Below, one piece after another: positions 13,055 through 24,353 of a DNA stretch of 64,000 nt. Both the position numbers and the translations under genes were made by a program. Every line of letters begins with the position of its first letter. The stretch's first letter is position 1. The notes below the pieces were generated by a model. The model did no database searches, was not told where the DNA came from, and was given only the letters and a program-made list of their open reading frames with translations. Source of the DNA: Carallia brachiata (taxonomy: Eukaryota; Streptophyta; Magnoliopsida; Malpighiales; Rhizophoraceae); assembly GCA_021464245.1 (NCBI GenBank), contig JADCRB010000124.1:186001-250000 (forward strand), given 5' to 3'.

Positions 13055-13675
13055 TAGAGGTGTTAAAATCTGACTCGATCTGATGAGTTGATCCGAATCT
13101 GCTAAAAAAAATGTGATCAGAACCCGACTTGAAAAATGATCTAACTCGAGATGACCTGAACCGAAATAACCTGAAAATCTTGAGTCAATTCCGAATCCAA
13201 CCATAACCGGACCTGTTTGATCCGAACTTTTTTTTTCCTTAAGGGAACAAAAAAAATAAAATAAAAAAAATTGAGCATATTTTATATTATAAAAAATATA
13301 TATTATACTATTTTCAATATAAATTTTAATTATAAATTTTTTTAGAATATTTTGAAATTTTTTATACAGTTTTAAATTTTATCTTATTTTGTAGAATGTT
13401 TTAAAAGAAATTTCTTCAATTATTTTTTGATGATATAATTTTCTTTGATTTTTAAGAATTTTTAACAAAATTTTTAAAATTTTCAAAATTTTTATTAATA
13501 AAAAATATCATATCATCATTTTTGATAAAATGCCTAATTCGTAGTTTGACTCGAACCTAAACTGAACCGAATTTGAAGTAATTTAATTCAAAATAATTCG
13601 AAGATAACTTAATTTATAAGCAATCTGATCCGAATTCAAAACAACCCAACCCATTAACTCATTTTGACACCTATA
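13055..13675. mobile_element. hAT-like MITE, copy 1 (degenerate)
   Basis: Ends TAGAGGTGTTAAAA and TTTTGACACCTATA are imperfect inverted repeats. Flanking octamers ATCTAGTT (13047-13054) and ATCAAGTT (13676-13683) agree at 6 of 8 positions, as expected for an aged hAT 8-bp duplication. Internal sequence matches the element at 53947-54590 over most of its length, including degenerate CCGAA subterminal repeats and an AT-rich core. No ORF. Confidence 0.8.
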
Positions 13676-14522
13676 ATCAAGTTGGATTAGCCTCTTTTGG
13701 GTCAGGCGTCTTTTAGGTTGTTTATGAATGGCTCGCACTAAAAATTGAGGGGCATGAAATACAATTTTTTTTACTATGTTTGATACTTTACTGAATTAAA
13801 TTCTTTTTTATTAAAATTTAATATATTATTAATATCTTAGATCTCTTTCAAGTTTAAACTTTTTGGTAGAGTAATTTTTTTACATAATATTATAACTTTA
13901 TAACAAAACAGTCTTATATACGAATCTTGTTACTTTCATATTTAATTGTGAAATTTTATAAATATAATGGATATGCCTTTTGTTTACATTTTTAACTTAA
14001 TGGACTTGCGCGTGAAGAGGTGTATTAAAATTTAATATATAATATTTATCTTAAACTTCTGCTATTAACTTAAATTTTTAGATTAATTGATTGCTTGACA
14101 TTTTAAAATTTACCCGCCTTATTTGCACTCTTTGTTAGATTATGCCTTTTTGAAAAATATCCCGTCAAATCTTTGCCATCTTGATGTACGGGTAATGTCA
14201 CCTTAGCATAATGCAATGGCGTGAATGCCACCTTAACATACAGGTAGATTTTAATAAATATTGGAATATGAAAAATTTTAAGAGAATTTATATGTATGTA
14301 TCTGCGGCGTGGCTTTCTTGGATAGCACTCGCACATTTTAATTACGTCCGAATTTCCGGGTTTTGTTTGGGTTCTTTAGTATTCTGTTGTAAATCTAACT
14401 ATGCTCAAAAACAAATAAATAGAAAAGCTTATCGCGCCACTTTTGGACCCAGGCCCAAAAGCAAAGGCCTGATTAATGCTTTAAAATGAGGGTCCATATT
14501 AACCAAAAAAAATAAGGGCCGG

Positions 14523-14737
14523 AATGACGTCTCGTCCAAGTTCTGGCCAGGGTGGTGGTGGTGTGTGTGTGTGTCAAAATGGAGGCTTGAGAGCCATTGC
14601 ATTAACTAATTACAACAACTGATCGGGGCCATCTCACCCCTCCTGCGGAAGCTTCGCGTGGGTTACCGCGAGATGCCCCCTCCACATTGCTTCACCGAAT
14701 CTCCCAAAGTGGGAAATGACGTCTCGTCCAAGTTCTG
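14523..14737 (+). repeat. 23-base direct repeat bracketing a GC-richer block
   Basis: AATGACGTCTCGTCCAAGTT plus CTG is identical at 14523-14545 and 14715-14737. The about 170 bases between include a GT microsatellite and an unusually GC-rich stretch (GCGGAAGCTTCGCGTGGGTT). Cause unknown: local duplication or slippage-mediated insertion are options. Confidence 0.8.
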
Positions 14738-16752
14738 ATCAGAGATGGCCCATAAGCTCCTGTTTCTGATTTGTTTTTAGCTCAAACTACAGCTCAGAGA
14801 TTTGTCAAATGGGCCAGAGCAACGAGAATCTTTTATTGATCAAAATTAAACAAAAAAAAAAAAAGAAAAAAAATTTAAACGTACTTTTTGGAATTTTCTT
14901 TTGTGTAACTTTCTCAAAAATTATGCGAAATTTAGTTCTCCCCAAAATTGCCATGGAAGGCTGTATTGTCCAGAATACTAGTCATAAACCTTTTTGTTTT
15001 TAATCAATAAAAAAAGACAAGCAGCATTAAGTGAGCATTGACCTCGGTTTTGGCTTTCCCAGAAAGCACCAGCTTGCGTACGTCCACACCAACAGAACAA
15101 AAAGACCGAAAATTCCAATATTGTCAATCTCATTTCTGTAGAAGGGAATTAGCGTTTTGTCTTGCAACTCAAAGTGCTCTGTCACGTTTTCTTATACGTT
15201 TAACACGTGAGATAACTACGACATCTTTTTTTTTTTTTTTTGAGTCAATAAATACCACATCTTTGCAATTTTTAATTAATTTTCATATGAAATTGGTAAA
15301 TGATGTGGCCGTGACTAAGCTAAATGCATGCTCCTCAAACTAGCAACCACTACATTAAATCTAACTGTAATTAAATTTCATTCCTCCAATCTAACTAGGA
15401 AAACAAAATAAACTAGCTAATTGGGGCAACTCCTGCATTATCAACAATGTGTCCGGAGAGAGAGTCTTGGCGTATGTATAAAATATTCTAAGAATACTTA
15501 GATGTAAAAGCAGTAGATCTAGATGAGAGAAAATTTGTGGCTGTTGTTATTTTTTATTTTTCTTTTGAGCAAGACAACATTTGTTGTTCTACGGTAAAGA
15601 AATAATATTTACTTGTAACCCACACAACTCACACAATTTTTTTTTCATAACTGAGGTTAATATTAATATTGTTTAACATAATGGTAAGGAAGTTTCAGAA
15701 GGGACTATTAAATTTTTTTAATATATTAAGAGGTTCACTATATTGTGAGTTACACAGTCAAAATAATGCTCTTAATTCTCATAAATTTTACATATCTTTT
15801 CTCAAAATTAAATACGAAACTTAAAAAATAAAGGTAAAAGATATTCTCAAAATTTGAATATGGAACTTATGGCGATAGAGTTCTAAGGTTTTAACATTGT
15901 CCAACTACTAAATATTTACAAGAGCCATAAGTACACCATGTAGTGTGCATTAACGTTAAACCTACAATATACAAACTATAAAGCTTCTAAACTAACCCAA
16001 AGCTAGAACAAATAATTGAATATAAAGAATAAAAAAAGCCATATTTGTCTCCTTGCCTCAGTCATCCAAAAACCTTCTCATCCAATGTTATGCCCTAATA
16101 TCTAACCCGTAAAATTTTGATATGCTGATGAACTATATATTCAATTATATTTCATAATTTCCCTTTTTTCACTTGAAGTTGCGAATATTAAATTTTTTAC
16201 AAGTTCACATATCTCTTTCAACTGTTAAAGTGTCGCCAAGAAGGAACTTTTATCCTTTTTACTCCTCATCACAATCTTTTGGTGGTCATGAGAAGAGGAA
16301 TCCTAGATCAACACAAACATACATACCTTCTTTGGATTTCAGTGGACTAAGATTGTTTCTGATCGAGAATACAACTTCTTTCATTACAGGAGTACATTAA
16401 TACTAATATTTTTCTGATATCAAAACTAGCTCCCGCTTTATATTAGCGGCCCAAGAAGAGGGCATGGACGAAATACAGATAACACGGGGAAAACGCAAAA
16501 ACCAAAAAAAAAAAAAAAAAAAGGGCGTCCCAATCCCAGTGCACGAGGGGTTGGGAAGAGCCTTCTCTACTAGTTTACGATGAAGTAACATTTTGTTACA
16601 CCGAGGCTCCCATTTCACGAGGAAAAAAGCAAGCATATTACGTAATTTTACAAACATTTGATTTTCTATTTGATTTATATAGATTGAGCACCTCAGTGCA
16701 CCGCCAAGAAGCAAGGTTGTACGTTGGATAGCAGCAATTAAGCTGAGCTCTC

Positions 16753-18209
16753 TCAATCCATCATTTGAAGGACAGCAGTCTTGATGACCTCCTCGTTGGC
16801 AAATCCATCAGGAACCGTAACAACAACATCTTGAAGCACCATCTCCTTGACGTTTGACACGCTCACGTGATGGACATGAAACTTAAGGTCCCTAAGTGCA
16901 TCCATTAATCTTGCAGCCGGGTAATTGAAATCCGGGGACTGGACCCTGATCATGGCCTCTGATCCCAATATCTTCACATCAACGTTCACTGTCTTGGATT
17001 TGGCTCCGTAACTGCTTGAGCCGTGAACTTTTTTAACATCAGTCTGGGGATGATTGTTATGGCTTACTGCTCGCAGTTTGGAGTTCAGTTCATCAATGGT
17101 GGCCTTGAGCTCCTTGATGTAAACGACTGCATCTGCTAGTAAAGATGCCTTGTCCATCTTTGACACGTTGGGAACCACAGACCGGAGCGCATAGAACCGT
17201 TGATTGAGTCTCTGCCTTCGCTGTCTCTCAGACTCAACATGATTTGGGGGTGATTCTGGGCCACTTCCTGGCTTCTTTCTTCTCTTCTTTGGCTCAGCAT
17301 TCCTCTCATTTCAATTCCCAAACTTCCAATCGAGTCTGAATGCCCCGATTCTGAAGATGAACGTCCTGGCACGCCGATTTGGGAGGCTTCCTTCTTTATG
17401 TTCTTCCGCAATTTGTTTTTTGAAGAAGTGCCGCGATCATTATTTCCAAAAGTGGAAAGCATACCTCCAATATCGAGAAAAGAAGGTTCCCAGTCTGGAG
17501 GATTCTGTGGGATTCGGACTTGATCATGAGAGTCGTTAAAAAGAATGTTCTTCTTGGGGCTGGAAATGGTTAAGTCTGCACCAAAGAGCCTCTTTGCTTG
17601 TTGCACCAGCCCCAGATCTTCCTTGATTATATCGGTGGAACCCAATTCCAGGATTCCACGTGAAGTTGAAACAAAAACAATGGTCTGAATTCCATACATG
17701 CGAGCCTCGTTGATCCGGTCACATTCGTGCAATTGCATATCATTTTCACAGGCGGCCTGCCAAAGGAAGGCGCCGGAGCTGAACACCCTGCCGAGAATTC
17801 CACCTCCAGAAACAAATGATCGGGTCGCCGATGCCGTATAGAACCACTCACACTGATCAGCACCGGAAACATCACCATCTTTGACAAATCTTTCCACGTC
17901 CACGTCCATGATCTCCTCATCTAGAAGAACCCTGGATCTCTGTCGATCGAGGCCTAAAGTTGGATGATTGACCCCGTGACAACCGCTACTAGTACCACCC
18001 TTGGTAGCAAAGCCTTTGGTGCCAAGGAAGTGGCCGTCTTCCCAAGAGAAAACAATGTGGCCACCAGCATCTTTAGATGCATGCCAGAAAATGGAGTAGA
18101 CCCACCATTCAGGCCGTGTCTGAAGGATTAATTGGAGACTTTGTTGCAGTGTTGGACCGGTTTCTTGGGTAAAGAATGACATGAGTGAAGATGAGGAAGA
18201 CGATGACAT
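16753..18209 (-). CDS. MYC2/bHLH14-like transcription factor, frame broken before bHLH
   Basis: Nuclear bHLH factor of the jasmonate-linked MYC subgroup, whose members bind G-box DNA and JAZ repressors. Single exon, as usual for this clade. ATG at 18209 (MSSSSS) was chosen because the 38 residues upstream in the same frame are low-complexity leader. Order: bHLH-MYC N domain (residues about 10-200, with [14 protein letters not shown] and GGGILGRVF), Ser-rich linker, basic nuclear signal PKKRRKK, bHLH ([19 protein letters not shown], then SKMDKASLL) and a C-terminal ACT-like region. The E-box contact residues H, E and R of the basic region are present. Oddity: the N-terminal frame (to about 17306) and the bHLH frame differ by one base; the break lies in about 17280-17310, and the span of 1457 bases is one short of 486 codons. 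As written, the product is about 357 residues without a bHLH. Full length would be about 485. Confidence 0.9.
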
Positions 18210-18286
18210 AACATAAATTGCTTCTCTGACTTTTATACTGATCCTACCGATCGATGAGGGGAACGGAAAAAAGAAAGAGAAAGGAT

Positions 18287-18295
18287 GATATATAT
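18287..18295 (-). promoter_or_regulatory. Possible TATA box of the bHLH gene
   Basis: On the minus strand the stretch reads ATATATATC, about 80 bases before the chosen ATG. Position and composition suit a plant TATA box, but AT-rich DNA makes chance matches common. Confidence 0.35.
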
Positions 18296-19362
18296 TCTTA
18301 CTTGTAAGAAAATTATGAACCATCCGCGTTAAACTCTGACTTTCACTCTAATCTATTCTCCAACTTGCTCCATTTATTTCTGGTTCAATTCATTAGGCTA
18401 TGAGTGTGTACGTAGAACCGTGTTACTATTAAGGTTTTGCCCACGTTGATCACATATATGGGGTAGAATCTTCCTTCAAACATATTTCAACATAGAATTT
18501 TTTATTTTTATTGACTTTTATTAGAGTTTAATTATGATTTATTTTTCATCTTACTCAATCGTCGAGTTTAATTATAATTCATTTTTTCATCTTATTCAAT
18601 TGTTTAAATTTTTGAGTTGAATATTTTTTTTGTTATGATAACAGAGTTTTATGATCAACAAGTTTTACATTCCAATCTCTTGTAACTCTTGCTTGAAACT
18701 TTTATATATTTACATTGTAATATTATGAAATTTCTTTTGAGTTCTCTAATGAGTTACGAACACTCGGTTCCTACTCCCTAGCTAGTTGATATGCTATAGA
18801 ACAGACGAAGCCTAACTTGAACGCGCTTGGACGAATAGGCCATAATCCAATCAACAACATCGAAGCAATTAAGTAAGCCCCCCGGGGGGGTTATCTTCAG
18901 CATTTTGTTTTACTGACTAACGTCAACTAGCATTTTGTTACATGGGGAGTATAGCGACGAAACATCACTCTAAATCAAAATCACATATGTTGGGTTGGAG
19001 CCGGGGTTAGAAGCCCAAAATTCAAACGCAACAGGAGATTAAAGCAAAATTTTTCACGTGCACGACATAAATAATTGACGACAATTCAACACCTTGTACG
19101 ATAAATACTGTAGAAGGGGCCCCAAGGAGCATGCTCAGAGTTTCTCTCCCTTTGACATTCAAACGAAGTGTTTGTTTTTTGAGCTGACTCGATATTCTTC
19201 TTTGATTTCCTTGGCGCGACCTGCGCCGGGGTAAGCTGACTCAATATTCTTTGTTTTATTTATTGGCGACAATTCAGCCCTATCAATTCCTTGCCTTATA
19301 GTGAGCTAATGTTTAATGTTTTCTTTTTTCACCTTTTTTTTTTTTTATTTCATTGAAGGATC

Positions 19363-19850
19363 AAGGTTATCAAAATTGAACCAGTCATCAAACTGGAAAC
19401 ATTAGTGGGTTAAAATTCTACCGGTTGAACCGGTCGAACCGGTATTTGAACTGGTATTTAATAATATATATGTGTATAAAAGTAATTATAAAAATAATAT
19501 TTATAGATAGTAATTAAATATTAATCTTTGTAATTTTAAGGATGAAATTGAAATTTTTAATAGATTTAGAACTAAACTGAACTTTTAAATTAAAGTTAAT
19601 ACTTAAATTATAATTTAAATAACATTTAGGGTCAAATTGTAATTTATAAATTTTTTAATTTTATTGGACTGGTCCAACCGGTCCGGTTTTCACTAGTTTT
19701 TACCGGTTTGGATTGATTCTTAACCGATTTTTTTCAGTTTTGACCGGTCCGAGTTACCCTTCGAAATTTACCTAGACCAGCCCGGACCACCGGCCGGTCC
19801 CCGGTTCAACCAGTCCGACTGACCAATCCGGTCCGATTCTGACAACAGTG
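19363..19850. mobile_element. hAT-like MITE rich in ACCGGT motifs
   Basis: The left end GGTTATCAAAATTGAACC pairs with GTTGTCAGAATCGGACC from the right end read on the other strand. AAGGAT occurs just outside both ends (within GAAGGATC and TAAGGATG), a plausible decayed 8-bp target duplication. Both ends carry clustered AACCGGT/ACCGGTC motifs around an AT-rich core, an architecture like hAT subterminal repeats. No ORF. Confidence 0.6.
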
Positions 19851-20687
19851 CTAAGGATGGTGTAAGCACTTAAAGAGGAGGAGAGGATTTGGGGACAAGA
19901 TTCAAATTTTCACCTTCCACTTAGTCATAACGCTTGAAGGTAGTGGTAACAATTGATTAGGATAATGTTTTCTTTAAATAACTTGAAGGTTCCACAATTT
20001 GTGACCTCATAGGCCACCCAAAAATTATAACTTGTCATATCATGTTTGGCGTGTTATGGCCACATTTAAGACATGCCAAGAATATATGCAAAACAAGTCT
20101 AAAATATTTTTGTAATTTTAACATTGTGTATTTACATAAAAAAAAATTTTCTTTTTATGCTTCTAACTCAAAGTTCTTTTTATGCTTATAGGTCAAAATA
20201 CACATTGTGTATTTGCATTTGCAAACTATAGAATAACTCATTTGCTTGGATTCATATTAATAATTTTTGTTACAATTATTTAACAATAACAAACACAAAA
20301 ATTACATAATAAATATACAAAATATGTATAATAAAAATTCTTTTATATCTATATAGTTGTATCCTAACTACATCTATAATTTTTATTTTATTTTATTTCA
20401 AAATTAATATATCATGATATTTTTGTTAGATTATGTTTGTGTCAGGCATTCATACCATAAAGGATGTCATTTAGTTGAAAAATTTTAGGATAACTTGTAG
20501 TATCGCGACATTAACCTTTAATCGTGTCTTTTCACGCTGGAGCGTGGGCCAGTAATCCATTTTTTATTCGATTTTTATTTTCTTGGTTTAAAGGTAAAGA
20601 GCATTGTTGTAATTTCTTCTTCTTTTTCTTTTTTAATCTTGCTTTCATTTCCCCCGTTCTTTCCTTTCTTCTAATATTAAGAAGAGA

Positions 20688-20885
20688 AAATATTGGTATT
20701 CTAGGTATATTTGTCTTAAACAATATCTTAATTGAAATTATGACTGATATTTTTAAAATAAAAATTAAAAAATTTGAAATATTTATTATTTTTATATTTT
20801 AAAAATTATTAATTTTATTTTAAAAATATTAATTTTAATTTTAATTAAAATACTGTTTAAAATAAAAATATCTGAAATTTAAATA
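20688..20885. repeat. Foldback MITE family, copy 1
   Basis: An imperfect palindrome of about 200 bases: AATTGAAATTATGACTGATA near the left and an inverted counterpart ending in ATTTTAATTTTAATTAAAAT on the right, around an oligo-A/T core. Similar sequences lie at 36019-36190 and 53461-53640. Confidence 0.5.
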
Positions 20886-21370
20886 TTTACTCTATTAAAA
20901 AAATCGGCGGAAACCCTCGTTTTCGACATGACGGCGAGCTCGGACTGACAACAGGAAATCAACTAAATGACCAAAGCATCGGCTGCTTTTATTTGTGACC
21001 TTCTTCTACCGCCTTAACACCTTAATATCAAGGAATCCCCATGAAGCTATTTTGGTTTTTTTTTCTTAACACCTGTTTTTCAGTCGGTCCCGGCCCCAAC
21101 CCTTCATCTTTCCCATCAAAGCAATTGCCGGATTACACCCAGACTTCAAATCGTCCAGTACGAGGCGTGGTCCGTGCAGCAAACCCAACATTGCAAAATT
21201 ACCCTCCTTTTTCCTTGGATTTTTTTTACTCACATTTGAAAGTGAGTTAATTTCATTCCCATTTTAAATAAATCAAACTAAAAATCTCATAATTAATATT
21301 GTTAAATCTGAATTTTCATATTATGATTTCAACTTTCAATGATTTCTCTTATGGGAAAAAATGAACAAGT

Positions 21371-22083
21371 TTAGGTGGTGTTTGGCTCTACTTTTTTAAA
21401 GATATATTTACATTTCAGTTTGAAAAATGAAAAGTATAAGTATTTAGTAAAATATTTATAGAGGTTGTTGATTGCTAATAGGAAAGTCAATCAACTATTA
21501 TTTGAAAAAGTATGTTAGATCTATTTTTTGTACTCTCAGTTACTGACACAAATTATTTAGACTAAAATGCCTTTTTTTTTACTTTTATTTGTAAGATTGA
21601 ATTCATATATACTCTTAATTTTTTAATAAATTAAGTTATTTTATTTTATTTTATTTGTAAAAGATAATGCTAATAGTTATTAATAAAAACAAGACAATAT
21701 ATTAGTTTTTATATAAAATTTCATTAAACATATTTTTTAAAATTTTTCATGAAATTATTATATTTTTGTCTAAAAAATTATTGATTATTTTTTATTGGAA
21801 CTTGTTGCAAATTATTTTTTTGGGAACCATAGTATATATTATGTAATTAAAATTCACTAAGGTATAAACAATCAAAACGAATAGATTTTTCCTTTACATG
21901 AATGATGCTAGTAAAAAAAAAATATGTAATATACAAATATTCATTTTATAATTTGAACAGTAAATAAACATAAAATATCAATTTAACCAAATGCCATAAT
22001 TTTATTTTAGTAATCAGTAACAACAATCATCAATCAGTAACTGCAATAATAATAATCAACAGGTAAGATAAACAGACTCTTAA
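21371..22083. mobile_element. Tourist-like MITE candidate, copy 2
   Basis: Left end TTAGGTGGTGTTTGGCTC and right end (reverse complement) TTAAGAGTCTGTTTATCTTA; the inner part of the right end (TTACTGATTGATGATTG when inverted) recurs in the other two copies. TTA lies at both edges, suiting a 3-bp PIF/Harbinger duplication. AT-rich, non-coding. Confidence 0.5.
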
Positions 22084-22311
22084 GAAGTTATCGTGAAGTT
22101 ACAATAATGAATTTCTTCTTCATCAATTGATCCACAAACTCTTTTTTTTTTTTTTCACCAATTTGCCTTTTATTCTTGCTTTACATCATCTAAATTGACT
22201 AACTCCTGAATGAATTTGCATTACCCTCCGCCAACTAAAAGCCTAAACGTACAATGCACATTTCCATCCGAGCAAGAAATTAAATTCCACTCTCACGCTT
22301 AAAGACCCTTT

Positions 22312-22560
22312 TTGTTTTTTAACAACCAAAAAAAGATATTTATAAATATATTAGTCATAATATTTATAAGTTAGGGTTCGAATAATTCTCATTTTTGAAT
22401 GCCCTGTTTAATTATCTTTATAAGGACAGATCCACCACCTAAATATTATTGAATTTAATGGACCTCGCTTACACCCAATTACAATATTAACGAGTTATAA
22501 ACTTATATAGTACGTGAGTACAATTTTGCTCGCATAGATCGTGTCTGATAAGCAAAATTT
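22312..22560 (-). repeat. Degenerate SINE-family copy
   Basis: Read on the minus strand, it shares ordered blocks with the copies at 27370-27706 and 44331-44625, notably the CCTAAATATTA segment and the A-rich end with an interrupted T/A run. The pol III boxes are no longer clear. Confidence 0.4.
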
Positions 22561-22954
22561 TTCCTAATATTAAAACCAATGTGCTCTAAAAAAAATTTTC
22601 CACGCCATGAAATTCGTGTAATCTGGAGAAATGTTAGGTGCATATTGTCATTAGAAAGAAAAATAATTCGATGTACTGACCCTCCTGTTTAACAACTAAG
22701 AAATTTATATAAATATACAGGGTTCGAAATTGAGAAAAAAAATGTGATGTATTTAAAGTATTAATCTGATAGTAATTTAGTGTACTTTCTCTTATATTAG
22801 TTTAAGTTTGAATTCTCTAATCCATATTTGCTCCTAAAATTTACGAAAATTTATAACGTGATGCAGAGGCAAAGTTCCAAATTTATTCACACTAATGTCA
22901 AGCCTGAAAATTTTGTTTGAATATAATAATATTTAAATAGGAGATTTTTTATAA

Positions 22955-23322
22955 GGGTGTGTTTGTTGTGCGATGGAAAGGGGAGAAGAAAAAGAAAAGT
23001 ATAATCATTATTATATATTTTTCTTTCTTATATATTTTTTTATTTTCTAAATTATTCCATACAATTTTATTTTCTCTCCACTTTTTCTCTCACAAATTAC
23101 TATTTATTTTTTCTTTCACTATACTTTCTTTCTCTTCATTTGTCTATCATTTCAAATAATTTTATTTTCTCTTTACTTTTTCTCTCACAAGTTACTATTT
23201 ATTTTTTCTTTTACCATACTTTTGTTCTCTTCACTTTCTCCACAACTCCAAACAACTTTATTTTTTCTTTTTTTTTCTTTTTTTTCTCTTTTCTTCACCC
23301 TTCCACTCACTCCAAACACAAT
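22955..23322. repeat. Pyrimidine-rich MITE candidate with internal duplication
   Basis: The ends GGGTGTGTTTGTTGTG and (inverted) TATTGTGTTTGGAGTG are similar. Inside, a block starting AATTTTATTTTCTC and running through CTCTCACAA and TTACTATTTATTTTTTC occurs twice about 95 bases apart (near 23064 and 23158). Strong strand asymmetry: almost purely pyrimidine on the plus strand. Confidence 0.45.
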
Positions 23323-24334
23323 ATAAAAGACATTGTATAAACATCACCAAGTGATTTCTGAATTTATCTGACAAATGTAATAAACATCATACATGCAATA
23401 TACTTCATTTTTTTTTAATTAAAAAAAAGTACGATGAAGTTGCGCGTGCACATACATCGAGGGGATGTATGAAATGGAGAATATTTCTCCAGAAAAGAGT
23501 AAAATTCGCCATTACCAGACTGTGGCCCTTTGTTGGAGTTGATGTGATTGAAACATGATGACCTGCGACTTTAATGCGAAATTTTGTTGAGTATTCCAAT
23601 TCTCATGATTTAATCCTAAATTGTACTGTTAAAATATTTTCGTGAGGAGATGATGTATAAATGTCTTTTTTTTAGCATAACACATAAATTATCAAGGAAT
23701 ATGTTCATGAATAATATCTTTTATTTTTGATAAAAAATATAATACCTTTTATTTTGGATAAATATGTATGCATGGGTAATATTGTAAAATGTCGGCACAT
23801 GGTTAATTTTTAATGGTAAAATTCGCAAATATATTTCTAGTTATAATTTTCTAATATTGTGTCGTGATAAGACTGCTGAAATAGATGCATCATCATGAGT
23901 TCTTTTATTCGATGTTAACATTTGCGGCATGTGATTTTCATTTTAGCTTACACTGAACTTGAGTTTCTTTTTTGTTCCAAAAAAAATTGTGTTTCCTTCT
24001 TCTTCTTTTTTTTTTTTTTTTTTTTTATACAATGGATTTGCATTCCTCGACAAAGTGTGCTTTTGTATTTTATAACCGTGGAATAAGATGACACGTTTAA
24101 AATTTTTTTAATCGAAAATAAAAGGCAATACCACAGTTATGAGAGACAAAGTAATTTTATCTTATCAAAAACATGCCAACTCTAAGCAAGGGGAATGGCA
24201 TGTTTAGTTTTAGTGGGGCAAGTGCCCGCCGCCACTGGAAAACATTAAACCGTGTATTTTGTTGACGAAAAATACGAAACTATGAAAGAGTTCAGTCAAA
24301 TTCTATATTATTGTTTTCACTCATTTTTTTTTCT

Positions 24335-24353
24335 CCCCCCCCCCCCCCCCCCC
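24335..24353 (+). repeat. Poly-C run of 19
   Basis: Nineteen consecutive C residues, giving a G19 run on the minus strand. Such runs are rare in AT-rich plant DNA and prone to length error. Confidence 0.9.

Larger units (their letters stand above)
10471..16752. other. Intergenic region with several small transposons
   Basis: No supported gene between the BODYGUARD-like stop and the bHLH gene. It holds a Mutator-like MITE (10876-11373), a SINE (12281-12600), a hAT-like MITE (13055-13675) and a GC-richer block with a 23-base direct repeat (14523-14737). The remainder is AT-rich with no recognisable structure. Short ORFs such as 14211-14489 and 15038-15343 resemble no protein family I know. Confidence 0.55.

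Noticed and set aside
22365..22380. GGGTTCGAAT string suggesting a tRNA T-arm
   Set aside because: No anticodon arm, acceptor stem or D-arm fits around it; it lies in a SINE-like repeat. No tRNA gene was found in the window.
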